Positions 35,621 through 46,536 of a stretch of DNA of 64,000 nucleotides are shown here, piece by piece. Under the pieces are notes generated by a model that saw only the letters and a list, made by a program, of their open reading frames with translations, did no database searches and was not told the origin of the DNA. Source of the DNA: Clusia tigrina (taxonomy: Eukaryota; Arthropoda; Insecta; Diptera; Clusiidae); NCBI GenBank assembly GCA_920105625.2, contig OV050031.1:219404194-219468193 (forward strand), read 5' to 3'. Position numbers and translations under genes: made by a program. Each line of letters opens with the position of its first letter. Position 1 is the first letter of the stretch.

Positions 35621-37279
35621 CCAAAGGATAGGACTCAAAAATATACTTTGAACCTCTGATGGGGGCACAACAGATCGGAAGGTCGCGGTGCTTTAAATAC
35701 CCTACACAATAATAGGGTGCATGTACCACTTTGAAGTATCCCTTCTCTTCCTATGAGAGGCTTATGAGGCTTTTGGCAGGCATGCCTAAATGTGACATTT
35801 TCTCCGTTTTCTCTCATAAGGAGCTCAATTGCTACAAAGGATTCTATTCACATTTTTAGTTAGTTTAGGATTTGTTTACTGAATGAAGCGTAGAAAATAC
35901 TATAATGCCCTATTATAATACCCCTAGTTTACAAAGCGTAGTAAATCCTATTATAATACCCCCACTTTATTATGGAATAGAATCATATGAATCCCATTAG
36001 AATGAGTTTAAAGTCACCCTCGACTTCTGATCACATCTCTACTCCGCAATAGAATATTTAATGATAGAAGTACCCTTAAAAGGCAACGATTTAGCTCACA
36101 CTCAATTTCCAGAGCACAGAACTGCAAGCAAAATACCGCTTCCTTAATGGTCAACGCACTCCAATTCCAAGCGTTGTGTTCTATTTCAACATTAACCTCC
36201 AGCAATTCATTGACCCGGTGGCAAGTTGCCACCCTTATTAGCTTCAATCCTCGTACGCATATTATAAATATTCCAAAAAAAAGTGTTTGGGTTTGAGTGT
36301 GCGTGCTTTCTTCCCAACCGAGCAGTTCTTGCCACCCACATTTGAATTGAATTGCGTACAAGGTCAACAAAAAGTCAGCACAACTATTCCTCCTTCCCCG
36401 CGATACTCTCGTAAAATGTGCGATGACATAATCGCCGACTCCGTTTCGCATGTGTTGACAGGATACGCTCGACAGAGTCGGGCACAGCTGAGACTGGCAG
36501 GCAACAGTTGGAGGCCGCGTTAACTTTTAAATCGCTGCTCCTGAATTTACATATTAAGTGTGAATAATTTGCTCGCACTCTGCGTCACTGAAGCGACATC
36601 ACAGCGTCGGATACATGAGCGGAATTTGCCCAAAGAGAGCAAATTAAAATTGCGTATACGCCGCTGTGGGCTGTCGCTTGTTTATGCTCTCCAATTGGTT
36701 CTGCACTGAAACGCCGCTTGATGGGATTAAAACAAAATCAGCGTATTTGTGGCGCCAGCGGCAGTAACATGACCAGCAACAGCAGCAGTAGCAGCAGCAG
36801 AAGCAGCAGCCGTGCCAGCACCAGCACCAGCTTTAAAAGCATTTTCACTTAATTGATTTACGGAAGTTGCTTCAACGTTTTGGACTTGGGCATAGGCACG
36901 GCCCAGCAGAGCTAATTTTGCTGCATATTGTGAACGCATTATGCAGATGCTCCGTTGTTGATAAGCAGCTGCAGGGAGTGGCATGAAATTTGACTAACTT
37001 CAATAGTGACCACACCCAAAACTATTAATCTATTACGTCTGTTCTGCTGCGTCGCATAAGAAAGCAGCGGAAATCATAATATTCATAGTCGTTAACCAGC
37101 TGAGCTCATACTCGTAGTTTAATGTGAGTGAAATGCAATTAAGCCCGCCTTTTTACTGCCTTCTTTCCTGAACGATTTAGAGTACGTGCGTCACAAAATG
37201 ATTTTTTAAAATGTCTCCGCTTATTTCACAAATAAGTGCTGCACAAATTGCCTTTAATTTAAGTTCAATATAAGCAATA
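35621..37279. other. Intergenic, nothing firm
   Basis: A short direct repeat (TTTACTGAATGAAGCGTAG against TTTACAAAGCGTAGTAAA, with CCTATTATAATACCCC) lies near 35873-35975. A CAG/GCA-rich tract at about 36775-36840 gives an Ala-rich minus-strand frame (36984..36727). The 145-codon minus frame at 36451..36014 has no domain. No gene called. Confidence 0.45.
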
Positions 37280-37394
37280 CAAGTGAAGATCGAGGTCAAC
37301 ACTACACCAACCACAGTGCTGCTGACTGTGATTGCCAGCACACAATCGAACACTCAAAGAGCCATCACACGGCCGTCACAGGCCCAGACACAGA

Positions 37395-37505
37395 AGCATG
37401 CAGACCCAATGCACACACATAGAGACCCAATGCACACACATAGAGACCCAATGCACACACATAGAGACCCAATGCACACACATAGAGACCCAATACATAC
37501 ACAGA
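37395..37505. repeat. Minisatellite, 21-bp unit
   Basis: Five near-perfect copies of a 21-bp unit (GACCCAATGCACACACATAGA), followed by CACA-rich sequence to about 37630. Confidence 0.93.
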
Positions 37506-38885
37506 CAGACACAGAACACTAATAGACAGACCCGTACTCACAATACAGACCCATTCAGACTCATCACACAGTCATCACACATTCATCACACACCCATCAC
37601 ACACCCTTCCACACCCATCGGCACACTCTCACCATTCAACCAGAGCATGTTATATTAAATTGTGCGACGAGTTTTCATCATAGCCATGTCCGTAATTGCA
37701 GTCACTGTCATTCTGTCATTACACATTCAATATTTACAGGATAATTGCGAGTACGTACTCGTATTTTGCCCGCCGTGCACACCAACCACAGTCGGAATCC
37801 CATGTCCTGCTGTAGGCCTAACTGCAGGACATCGCACCAGAGCTATGATTGCGTGACTTTTGTGTTGTGCCAATTTGAAATCTGATTTTTGCGTGTCCTT
37901 TGATATTCAATTAATTTATTGACCACTTAAATTGAACGTTCAATAAAATGAATGAGTGCGGCCGCCGACATCCTGACAACACCGCCTCAATCACAACAAA
38001 TAACTACCAATTATATAAATTATCTCTAATTTAGCACAAAATATGGTTTTAATGGGGCATGTCTGCTGGCGCAATGGGGAATTTCCTAAGTGGATTTTGT
38101 AGTGTGATTTATGAAGTTGTTTTCACAAGAAGGATTCAGGCTTATTGCTAAGTTACACTTCTTGTTGTTCCATAAACTAAAGAAACAATTCGATTTACCA
38201 GGAATTATAAAGTTGTTTGCACGCGAACTTAAAGGAAGGATTTATTCTTTTGGCCATTTTTTCTGGAAAAGTCTACAGAAACTAAACGAATATATGAATA
38301 TAAATAAAATATGATATAAATATATTAAGTGCCGAACAATAACTGTCCACTTGGGAAGATTCTGAGGAAATGTTCCAAAAAATATATGAGTAAAGGAAAG
38401 GAAGGAAGGAAGGAAGATTGCTGATTGTTTTGGGGGAATGTTCTAAAAAAATATATTTAAAGGCTACCAGGGAGCGAATTAGGAGCTCAATAGACGCTTA
38501 ACAATTTGCTTTATATCTCCATAAAGCGGAGACGAAGAGACTACATTAAAGTAGAAAAAGTCGGATATAAAATAAGAGTCAAATGGGGAAATCCAAACAA
38601 GATGCAGCCAAAAATTCTGGTAGAGACGTTAGGTTAAACTCGAAAGGTCTAATCAAATATGGATCAAGTTGAGAGATCCTTAACCAAGCCAATTCAATCT
38701 TGAAACTAAATACGCCACCCCAATATTTTTATTAGTTGTCCCGAAAACTTATGTTCCCATACTCCATACCTACTAAACACCACTCATTTATAAATATATA
38801 TTAAATAAATAATATTAGTAGGTTAGTTTAGGTTAAACTGGCTGTGACTGTGAAGGCCACACATACACCTGCAAGGTCCTTTGCG
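37506..38885. other. Intergenic, one doubtful small ORF
   Basis: The plus frame 38111..38314 (67 codons) is basic and Leu/Phe/Lys-rich, begins 25 nt after a GGGAATTTCC kappaB-like decamer (38077-38086) and ends next to AATAAAAT. It lacks a signal peptide, a TATA box and any homologue I know, so I do not call it. A GGAA microsatellite lies near 38395-38420. Confidence 0.4.
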
Positions 38886-38889
38886 GTGC

Positions 38890-39300
38890 CAGATGGATAT
38901 CTGTTTAAGAGCTGTAGTATACATTGTTCAACAGAGAGATGCTCTTAGCAAATCTTAAGCGCAAAACTCTCCCTAATTGTGCGACCTCTTCTAGTCCTTC
39001 AAACCAAAGAGCTCCGAGATGTGTTAGGCGCGTTTTCGATATTGCGGGACATAGGCATAGTAGATGCTGCAAAGTTTCCCTAGTGTCCTGCTCCCCATAT
39101 TTCCTGTATTCAACGTTGTGTGAGAGTCCCATCCTTTTAGCGTGTACCGCCATTAGACAATGACCTGTTAGTATTCCTACTACCGTTCTGCTATCCTTGC
39201 TCGGAAGTCGCAGTATGGATTTGGTCTGAGTGCTGTATGGTTTGCACATGAGCTGTGCCATTTTATATGTGGTAGTACTCCACCTTTCTTCTTTCTTTCA
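38890..39300 (-). mobile_element. Non-LTR retrotransposon RNase H tail fragment
   Basis: A 118-codon minus frame reads SRTVVGILTGHCLMAVHAKR, then YRKYGEQDTRETLQHLLCLC and LTHLGALWF. LTGHC followed by TxxHLLCxCPA is the hallmark tail of R1/LOA/Jockey-group elements after RNase H. One frame is still intact here, so it is younger than the copy at 35085. Confidence 0.85.
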
Positions 39301-40159
39301 TGTCATCTTCAGTACGGCTATTGAGCATTTGTAGAGGCAATACTATTAATAAGACATTCATAAAAGGGTCAAAGAAGTTTGAAAAGTTGTAACTTCCCTT
39401 CCACCATCCTCTATTTCCCCCTACTGCCAAATATTTCCAGACTTATAGTAAACATCAATGCCTGAGTGCTTATAGTACAAAGGTTCTTAGGCCTACCCCT
39501 CTTCTATTATATTCTATTCTAATAAGACATTCATAATCACCATCTTATTACATAGACATGAGACAAATTAGTCATTATAGAATGCCTATAAGCACTAATG
39601 AGTTATAAGCCCCATTTGTTTCACAAAAGGCCCACGCAGTCGCAAAGTTCTGTTAATATTGATAGGCTTTTATGAAAAAGTTTTGTTCTACACACCAACC
39701 ATACTAAACTATGACTTGGCCGTGACTTGACAGAGCCAAATCGCATAGTCGTGTAAACGCACCAATTGCAACTCGTTAAATATAACGACTTTGTTAAGTT
39801 TTCGCAAATTAAGCGTGCGGAAACTGGCGAATTGGGAGCTGTTTCACCTAATTTCAGCATGTGATTTTATAAGGAAATCATTAGAAATACAAAGATACCA
39901 AACACTTAAAATTACCCTTGCAAGAGCCTCATGAGGGACGCACTAGTTGTGCTTAACGGATTTGCTTTCAATGTTTGATAACTCTTGATCTCTTCACAAC
40001 CGACTCCTTCGAGATCTTACAATTACAACTGGAATCTTTCGCAAAAATCCCGACCTTTTTATAATTATTCTTAAAATGATTTCCTATGAAATATTGTTAA
40101 TATTATTGGAGGCATCGGAAGTAATATCCATAACTCTTAACCTAGAAATCACCACTAAA
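39301..40159. other. Intergenic with a family B copy
   Basis: Family B at about 39430-39520 (CAGACTTATAGTA, TGCCTGAGTGCTTATAG, CCTACCCCTCTTCTATT). No gene seen. Confidence 0.5.
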
Positions 40160-40258
40160 TTTCAAATGACTATGCCCGGGGCAGTGATCGAAGAACCCAC
40201 GAACCCCCGAGTGTGAGTCTACCATACTAACCTATAGAGCACGGAGGCCGGCAAAATG
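40160..40258 (-). repeat. tRNA-derived SINE head, minus strand
   Basis: Read on minus: GCCTCCGTGCTCTATAGG, TTAGTATGGTAGACTC as the A-box region and GGGTTCTTCGATC as the B-box region. Matches the head of the SINE at 20905. Confidence 0.65.
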
Positions 40259-40619
40259 AGCAATTTATGTGGTTTTTCGAATGTACCGTAGGTGGTTTTT
40301 TACCTTAGCCCTCCTCTGCCTAATTATCTCTATATAAGAGTGCTTAAACTTCCAAGTGTTTTCCTCCTAATCTTCACTTCTCCATGGCATCAAGCCTGCA
40401 TATCGGTGAAAATTGCTACGAGTATATCGCAGGTTATTTTTTTTTCCAAATCTCGGAATGTTTCTAGATTATTAATTCGATCTTTGAAATAAAAGAATAA
40501 GTTTTTAATGGTGTTTTAGTAAAAAAAATAACAAGCATTGGTCACATGAAGGTCATTCATTTTTTGTATTTGTTTTTGACGTAATTTTTGTCTTACAATT
40601 AATTTCTGAACCAGTTCTG
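40259..40619. other. Intergenic, nothing recognised
   Basis: T-rich sequence; no gene seen. Confidence 0.5.
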
Positions 40620-42330
40620 TTCTATTTTGCAGGCACATATGTACATATGTACATACATACATACATATGTATGTATGTGAATATACTCTGGTTTCTCAGT
40701 GGCAACTTCATTGTGATACTTTCATACCAACAACAAATGCACGCAGCTGCTTGCTCAGCCGTTCTGTCAACCGAATACTTTACCTGCAAAACCACACTTG
40801 CAGTTAGAAGCAACCGAGCGCACCACGACCGCTTAATCCAAAGCGACAGAAGCTCTTGCGCTAATGCCACAGCCTCTAAATACACTCTAAAATTCACTCT
40901 ACTCCTCCTCCTCCCACCCAGTGGGCTACGTCACTTCGCAGTCGCATCTGGATAGCATCGTTTTGCTACAGAGCTCTGCAGAGTTGGAATTTCACATTTA
41001 TCGCCGCATTGATCGTCCCGAAGATTTTCACAGTCGTACTTCGTCGGGCGCAAATCGTTGAAGTTATGTGAGTATTCCCCCAAGCGCAGCAGTCGTGAAT
41101 ACAAGTAGGTCGGCACAATTTACCGGCAATTTCAAATGTCTCAAATGTACTCTGCGTTTATTTGTTATTGCATTTTATGGCGCGTGCAGATCGGAATTGA
41201 TTGAGAGGGATTTTTAACTGCTCGGCGGCCTACGATTGATACTTACATAATAACAACAAAAGCAAAAACAACAACAACGTGCTGGAGCAAGAAAATCAAC
41301 TCAACAACAACATCAAAGTCTGAACTATGACAACAACAACAAATGAAAATCAAATAAATCTCATTTAATTAGCAGTTTTTATACTATATTTATAACTGTA
41401 TGCTCTGGCCTTCGTTTTTTTTTTAATTCTGTTATATAGTACAAACATACATACATATGTATATCTACATATGTTCATTCATACATACATACATATGTAG
41501 TATATGTACATACTAAACATGCAGGGAAATACTAAATTATGAAGGGGGTGGGGGGGCGGCTAGAGGGAAATCAAATTCACAAATTTTTTACCGTGTCAAA
41601 ACACTTTCTTGACAAACTGTATACATATGTATGTATGTGAATATTATATATACAAATAGACTTTTTTATAAGCCGCCCTTCTCTTCTATGGTCGGGCGAG
41701 AAATACCAGCATTCTAAAGAGAGAAAGAAGACACTGCCAAATTGATTTTAATTAAAATTAAATTAACACAGTGTTCAATACAAAAAAGGGCCGATTTACA
41801 AAACCTGTTCCATATTAATCCAAAAACAAATCTGTTTATTATAATTTTTATAACTCAAAATAAATATGTACATACATATGTATGTACATATGTATATTTG
41901 TATATACATATGTATATGCATATGTATGTGTAAATTCCCTTGCGACAGCTTGGCATACTAATGTGGCTGCTGCCAGCTTCATAGAGCATAAACACAACAG
42001 TTCGTATACATACATACGAGTATGTACATACATGTAGTAAATATGTATGCATATTCTACATGTGCATATGCACACAAATATTACAATTTCCTTGAGTACT
42101 GTTTACATTAAAAAAAAATCAACAAAAATACTACTCCCTTTTTCTGTGTTGCAACAACAAAACCAGATAACAGCACATTTTAACCCCATTTCCAAGCACT
42201 CTTCTGAAGAAAAAACTAGCATTTATTTTACTCTTGTTTTTTTTAAATAAAATTTATCATCAATACTAATAAAAACCTAACATGAAACCAGAAACATATA
42301 CATACATATATGTTTCTGATGAAACTAAGC
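40620..42330. repeat. Region rich in CATA/TATG microsatellites
   Basis: Clusters of (ACAT/ATGT)n occur at about 40632-40680, 41443-41520, 41615-41645, 41865-41930, 42005-42075 and 42295-42320, often palindromic (CATACATACATATGTATGTA). Between them lie short unassigned sequences; 40690-41110 is less repetitive, but no gene is supported. Confidence 0.75.
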
Positions 42331-43540
42331 CCAACAGAATTTTAATAACATGTACAATATTTTCTTTAAATATGTATTGAGTTTTAATTTTCTCAAGCAC
42401 CCGGCACGCAGAAATGGAAAAAGTGACAAACCAAAGTTAGCAACTGCCAAAACCACGTAATAGCTTGTTCCTGATCCAAATTCTAAGAAAATATGTCCAT
42501 CAAATGAAGCAAGTATCGGAACCAATTTAGTAAATATTTGAATCACATCAAGTAGGTATAGGAATTTTTATCGTACTCCCCCAAACGGCAAATATTTGAA
42601 TCACTTTAGTTAGTAGCAGAACCAATGTTTTTCGAATTCGATAAATTTTCGCACACCATTTTGAAAATGACATCCAGAAAGTATGCCAAACAAAAAATAT
42701 TCGGAGTACATGGTTTTCATACTTGCTAATGCTTGGGTTAAAATACCTACTTACAATTCGGTGCGGATACTTGCTAAATATTTTATTCTGGCATGCACCT
42801 ACTCATGGTTTCTGCGCGCCTGGTATAAAAAATTATTAAACCGAGATTTCGGCGTGTGTCGATATCGTTGGAATACGGTTGCAGTCGGCGGCAAACATTC
42901 ATTAAATAAAATAAATATAATTCAAAAACTTACACTGTAAGAAAAGATTTATTGAATAAAATATTGCTTAGAAAACTTTTTAAAGCATTTTCACAAGTAT
43001 ATTGTTTCTTTAAATAACAACATATTTTATATTGTGTGAGTATATCAGTCTGCATTCTATATTATTATAATTATACTTAAAATATAAATAATTCAGTCTG
43101 AAAGAGTTTGTCGAGATAAGTTCTAGAAACTGAAGATTGCGGATCAAAGAGTTAAAAAGCAGTATTTCGAAATCAAACTCTGGGCAGGACACGAACAAAC
43201 ACGCAGGACACCGCATCTCAGTTGAAATCATCTTAATCAGCAGTTGAATTTTCACCTGTGTTACGGTTGAATTTTCACCAGTATTCCAGTTGAATTTGGA
43301 AGACAACATATGAGTGACTCGGACTTGCCCAGCACAACTCCTATATTGGCTATGCTCAAAGTATCTCTGGAGAATATTATCACAACTTGGGCAATAAAGA
43401 AAGTTATTCCTTAAAGAAGTACAATTTGATTGATTGTTACTTGGTTATTTCGGCACTTATTTCAGCGATTACATGCCACTCGGTGCATTCCTTAGAAAAT
43501 GTTCTTAAGAGCGAGTAACGAGTTTATTGATTTTTATTTG
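42331..43540. other. Intergenic, nothing firm
   Basis: AT-rich. A 28-bp direct repeat (GTTGAATTTTCACC) occurs three times at about 43241-43300. Short frames have no domain. Confidence 0.5.
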
Positions 43541-43544
43541 GCAC

Positions 43545-43795
43545 TAGTTAGAGTGACAACTAAACTAGAGCTCAACTTAGAGTGACGCTTTCTTTATACC
43601 AGAGCTCAGTGCTACTTTATTCTACAGCGTTGGTTAGAGTGAACATTTATACCAGAGCTCTAGTTAGAGTGACTTTTATACAGAGCTCAACTGAGAGTGA
43701 CAATTTACACCAGAGCTCAATTTAGAATGACAACTAAACGAGAGCTCAATTTAGAGTGGCAATTTACACCAGAGCTCAAGTTAGAGTGATAGGCA
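43545..43795. repeat. Minisatellite, about 31-bp unit
   Basis: Seven or eight copies of AGAGCTCAATTTAGAGTGAC, AATTTACACC with variants. Confidence 0.9.
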
Positions 43796-44283
43796 GGACA
43801 CACTTATTAGGTGGTCCCAAAAGAAAACCACTCTTCTTCTTGATCTCTTTTAAGTTCGTTTATTTTTAGCTATGAGCTTTTTTCAACCCAAATGGCATTT
43901 CAGCTGAAAATTTAATTTAAGAAAATTATTGTTGTTCTCCTCTTGCGGCCAAGTTATTAGTGCTCCCTGGTGATATCTAAAACCAGAAAACGCCTTAAGC
44001 TAAGATGATAAATGAATACAATTGAATTCACAAATAAAATATCCGCCTTAAAAAATGTTTTCTCACCACTACTTTGGCAGTGGTGACGTACATTTATAAT
44101 AATTATTAATAGGGTTATCATCACCTAATTACACACACACACATGTAGATGAGGGCGTTTCGATCATATACAATTACTATGAATGCAAAAAATAATGTAA
44201 AACCTAATTCGGAGAAAATTCAAATTTTAATAAGATCGATTGAGGATTGCTTATCTTCAATTTCAAAAACAAAAATAAACGGC
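43796..44283. other. Upstream of the small peptide gene
   Basis: A plus frame 44149..44412 (87 codons, KINGGDWELPVGEKKSTDYY and similar) overlaps the proposed promoter of the peptide gene at 44421. It has no family I recognise. If it is coding, the promoter reading would be weakened. Confidence 0.4.
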
Positions 44284-44301
44284 GGGGATTGGGAATTACC
44301 C
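44284..44301 (+). promoter_or_regulatory. Overlapping kappaB-like motifs
   Basis: GGGGATTGGG (44284-44293) overlaps GGGAATTACCC (44291-44301), a GGG-W5-CCC Dorsal/Dif/Relish-type sequence. It lies 25 bp before a TATA-like TATTATA (44326-44332); in the cecropin genes below the corresponding gap is about 20 bp. Confidence 0.45.
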
Positions 44302-44325
44302 GTTGGAGAAAAAAAATCAACAGAT

Positions 44326-44362
44326 TATTATACGAACAAACAAGCTGAGCTTCAATTCAGTG
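44326..44362 (+). promoter_or_regulatory. TATA-like box and initiator, small peptide gene
   Basis: TATTATA at 44326 and TCAGTG at 44357-44362. The proposed +1 A at 44359 is 33 nt from the first base of the TATA-like box, close to the 34 nt seen in the cecropin gene at 51902. Confidence 0.4.
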
Positions 44363-44420
44363 TTGAAGAAATCTTCAACGGAACAAGCAGCAATCGCAGA
44401 GCTGAGAAGTAACTGTAAAG

Positions 44421-44660
44421 ATGCATTTATTCCGCATCTGGCAGATTTATTTAGTTTTATTGATAATTGTGGTGCTGCTGAGTGAGTCAACCATGGCGGG
44501 GAAGAAAAAGAAACCGAAATCTAAATCAAAACCTAAGTCAAAGCCTCAACTGCACGTCAGCGTACATGGCAGTGAGTTATTGGAGATTTATATATGAAAA
44601 TTGTGATTTTTTTAATGAGTTTTCTGTGTTTTTATCTTTTCAGCGATTAGTATCGGTTGA
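44421..44660 (+). CDS. Novel small secreted lysine-rich peptide (55 aa, two exons)
   Basis: Exons 44421-44571 and 44644-44660, with an intron of 72 bp (GTGAGT donor, pyrimidine-rich TTTTCAG acceptor). The product starts MHLFRIWQIYLVLLIIVVLL, an excellent signal peptide with likely cleavage near residues 23-26. Residues 27-43 (GKKKKPKSKSKPKSKPQ) hold nine lysines; then LHVSVHG and, after splicing, TISIG with a C-terminal glycine that could serve for amidation. Without splicing the frame ends eight residues later (SELLEIYI). No cysteine. The size, charge, secretion signal and kappaB-like promoter resemble fly immune-induced peptides, but I know no homologue and the role is inference. An AATAAA signal follows at 44757. 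Part of the gene is duplicated just downstream. Confidence 0.5.
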
Positions 44661-44825
44661 GCAATTGAATGGATCCACATGATTTTTTACGCAAATGTTA
44701 TTTGTTTATTCATTTATGCATTTCAGCGTACATGCCAGCGAATTATCACAGATTTAAATAAAAATTGTGGTTATTTATTCTATATTTGTATATTTTCACC
44801 GATTAGTAGCGGTTGAGCCAACGGA
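44556..44825 (+). repeat. Tandem duplication of the peptide gene's splice region
   Basis: The block CAGCGTACATGGCAG...CAGCGATTAGTATCGGTTGAG (44559-44662) recurs at about 44725-44820 as CAGCGTACATGCCAGCG...CACCGATTAGTAGCGGTTGAG. In the second copy the GTGAGT donor has become GCGAAT and the CAG acceptor CAC, so it is no longer a spliceable unit. Confidence 0.85.
44757..44762 (+). terminator. Poly(A) signal AATAAA, small peptide gene
   Basis: AATAAA about 97 nt after the spliced stop codon. Confidence 0.5.
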
Positions 44826-44829
44826 CCCC

Positions 44830-46510
44830 TAAACATTTTATATTTATATTTATCGCATAGTTTAGAATTAATAAAAATTGCAACTGTTAAGCAAAAATAT
44901 GTGTTTCACAAATAGGATCAGAACATATGGTGAACTTTAAAGTAATCGGACTGAGTCTGGAATGCCCATTTAGCAAGGAGTATGAGGTAAAAAGAGTATC
45001 AATTTTTCATATGCTTGTAAAAATGGAAGAACTCTTAGTGATTTGTTTCTGTTCTCTCGTTCAGTTTTGTAGTTTGTGTTCCAATTGTACCGGATTCTGT
45101 TTCTGGTTTATGTCACTATGTACATCTAAAGATAAAAAAAAAACCAGTCAAATCTCATCACGGATACTCTGACAAAAACAATTGCAAAATCTCATCGTGG
45201 ATACTCCTATTAGTTCATTCTCTTTGCATTTAGTTTCCATTTCTCGTTAAAACAATTGACGAAACTACCTAGTATTTTCTTCTTTTCGCACCAACGCAGA
45301 ATTATTGTCATTGCACCAACACTAACGAGTATTTTCTTCTCGTTTCGCACCAATGCTAACGAGAATTTTCTTCTCATTTCTCGCCAACCCAAACCAAAAT
45401 GTGTAGTGTCATCTTAAACCATGCAGAAAAGGACTAAACTCTCAATTTATAAAATTAAGATTTTAATAAAGCAACTGTTTGCCAATGGAAGATGCAATCT
45501 CGTTACGAATTTGTGAACGTTCAATTTCCCAGTTACTTTGTAGTTTTCTCAGCGCACATGTCACAAAATAATTAATCCTGGCAAACTTTTGTTGCTAAAT
45601 TAAAATCTATTTGCCACAGGAACAAAGCCAAGTAATCAGATAGTTACAAATGCCTCATACTTGGGCATGAATGTATGTATATAAATCATCCCACCAGTTG
45701 AGTGCAACCAGGCATACTAAAAGTATGTAAATAATACATATTAATCCTTTACTACCATATCCTGTTAAGGAGCACAAGTTCATGTGTGTCGCATGCATTA
45801 AAAAAACAGCTCATTTGCATGCTCACATACGCAAATTACATGAGATGATAATAAACCAGGCAGCAAAACGCCTCTGTATTAACCCCTTTTCACACATGCT
45901 GGAAGCTAGTAGGTGGAGGGTGGGTGGGGGATGACTGACGCTGAAGCTACACACATCACTGCCCGTGTATGTAACGTTTTTCCCCAATTACACATAATCA
46001 ACAAAAGTTACAAAGTGAAACCAATAAATTTCTGCTTTTTAATTATAAGAACTCTTTCACGGGTTTTGTATAAATGTGGCTGATTGCGGTGGGTGGGTGT
46101 GTGGCGTGCGTTACATTTCAGTATGTTCCACATACGTCGGCATTAGAAACCATTGAAAGAGCGCTTAATCAAAAAGTCCTTCGTGTTACCGAGAAGCTGC
46201 GCCACCAAGTTTTTCAAGTATATTAAATTAACGAAAGGAAGAAAAGCGTTGTGGGTGGTTGGGCGTTCGTCTTGGGTGTACACACGCGTAAGAAAAACAC
46301 CTTGGGAAAGTGTATTAAAATTAAAATCCCACCAAAAATCTTCAGGGAATAACGGAAAATTCGTCAATTGAAGTGGCTTTAAAATTAAATACGTATTTTA
46401 AGGACATACGGGCGAAATCCCTATTTGAACGATATACAAACATTTTCTTTGTAAATTTCTTTTAAAAGTTTTATTTTAGTTTTAAATTTTTGTAAAAAGC
46501 ATCCCCTCCT
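44830..46510. other. Intergenic between peptide gene and RpS7
   Basis: Contains a TTTCTGTT-rich repeat (about 45035-45120) and short repeats of TTTTCTTCTCGTTTCGCACC near 45270-45390. The overlapping frames at 46143..46371 on both strands have no domain. No gene seen. Confidence 0.5.
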
Positions 46511-46514
46511 TGCC

Positions 46515-46520
46515 TTTATT
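46515..46520 (-). terminator. Poly(A) signal AATAAA, RpS7
   Basis: AATAAA on the minus strand, about 17 nt after the TAA stop at 46537-46539, consistent with the very short 3' UTRs of ribosomal protein genes. Confidence 0.75.
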
Positions 46521-46536
46521 TACTGTAGGCAACCAT

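Noticed and set aside
36014..36451. 145-codon minus-strand ORF
   Set aside because: No domain, signal or splice pattern, and overlapped by a plus-strand frame; consistent with chance in a region of average GC.
40620..42330. CATA/TATG clusters as a possible CRISPR-like or regulatory array
   Set aside because: They are simple microsatellites with variable length and no regular spacers.
44421..44660. The small peptide gene as an Andropin, Bomanin or ceratotoxin orthologue
   Set aside because: No cysteine pair as in Bomanins and no amphipathic helix as in Andropin or ceratotoxin; the Lys/Pro/Ser run is different from all of them.
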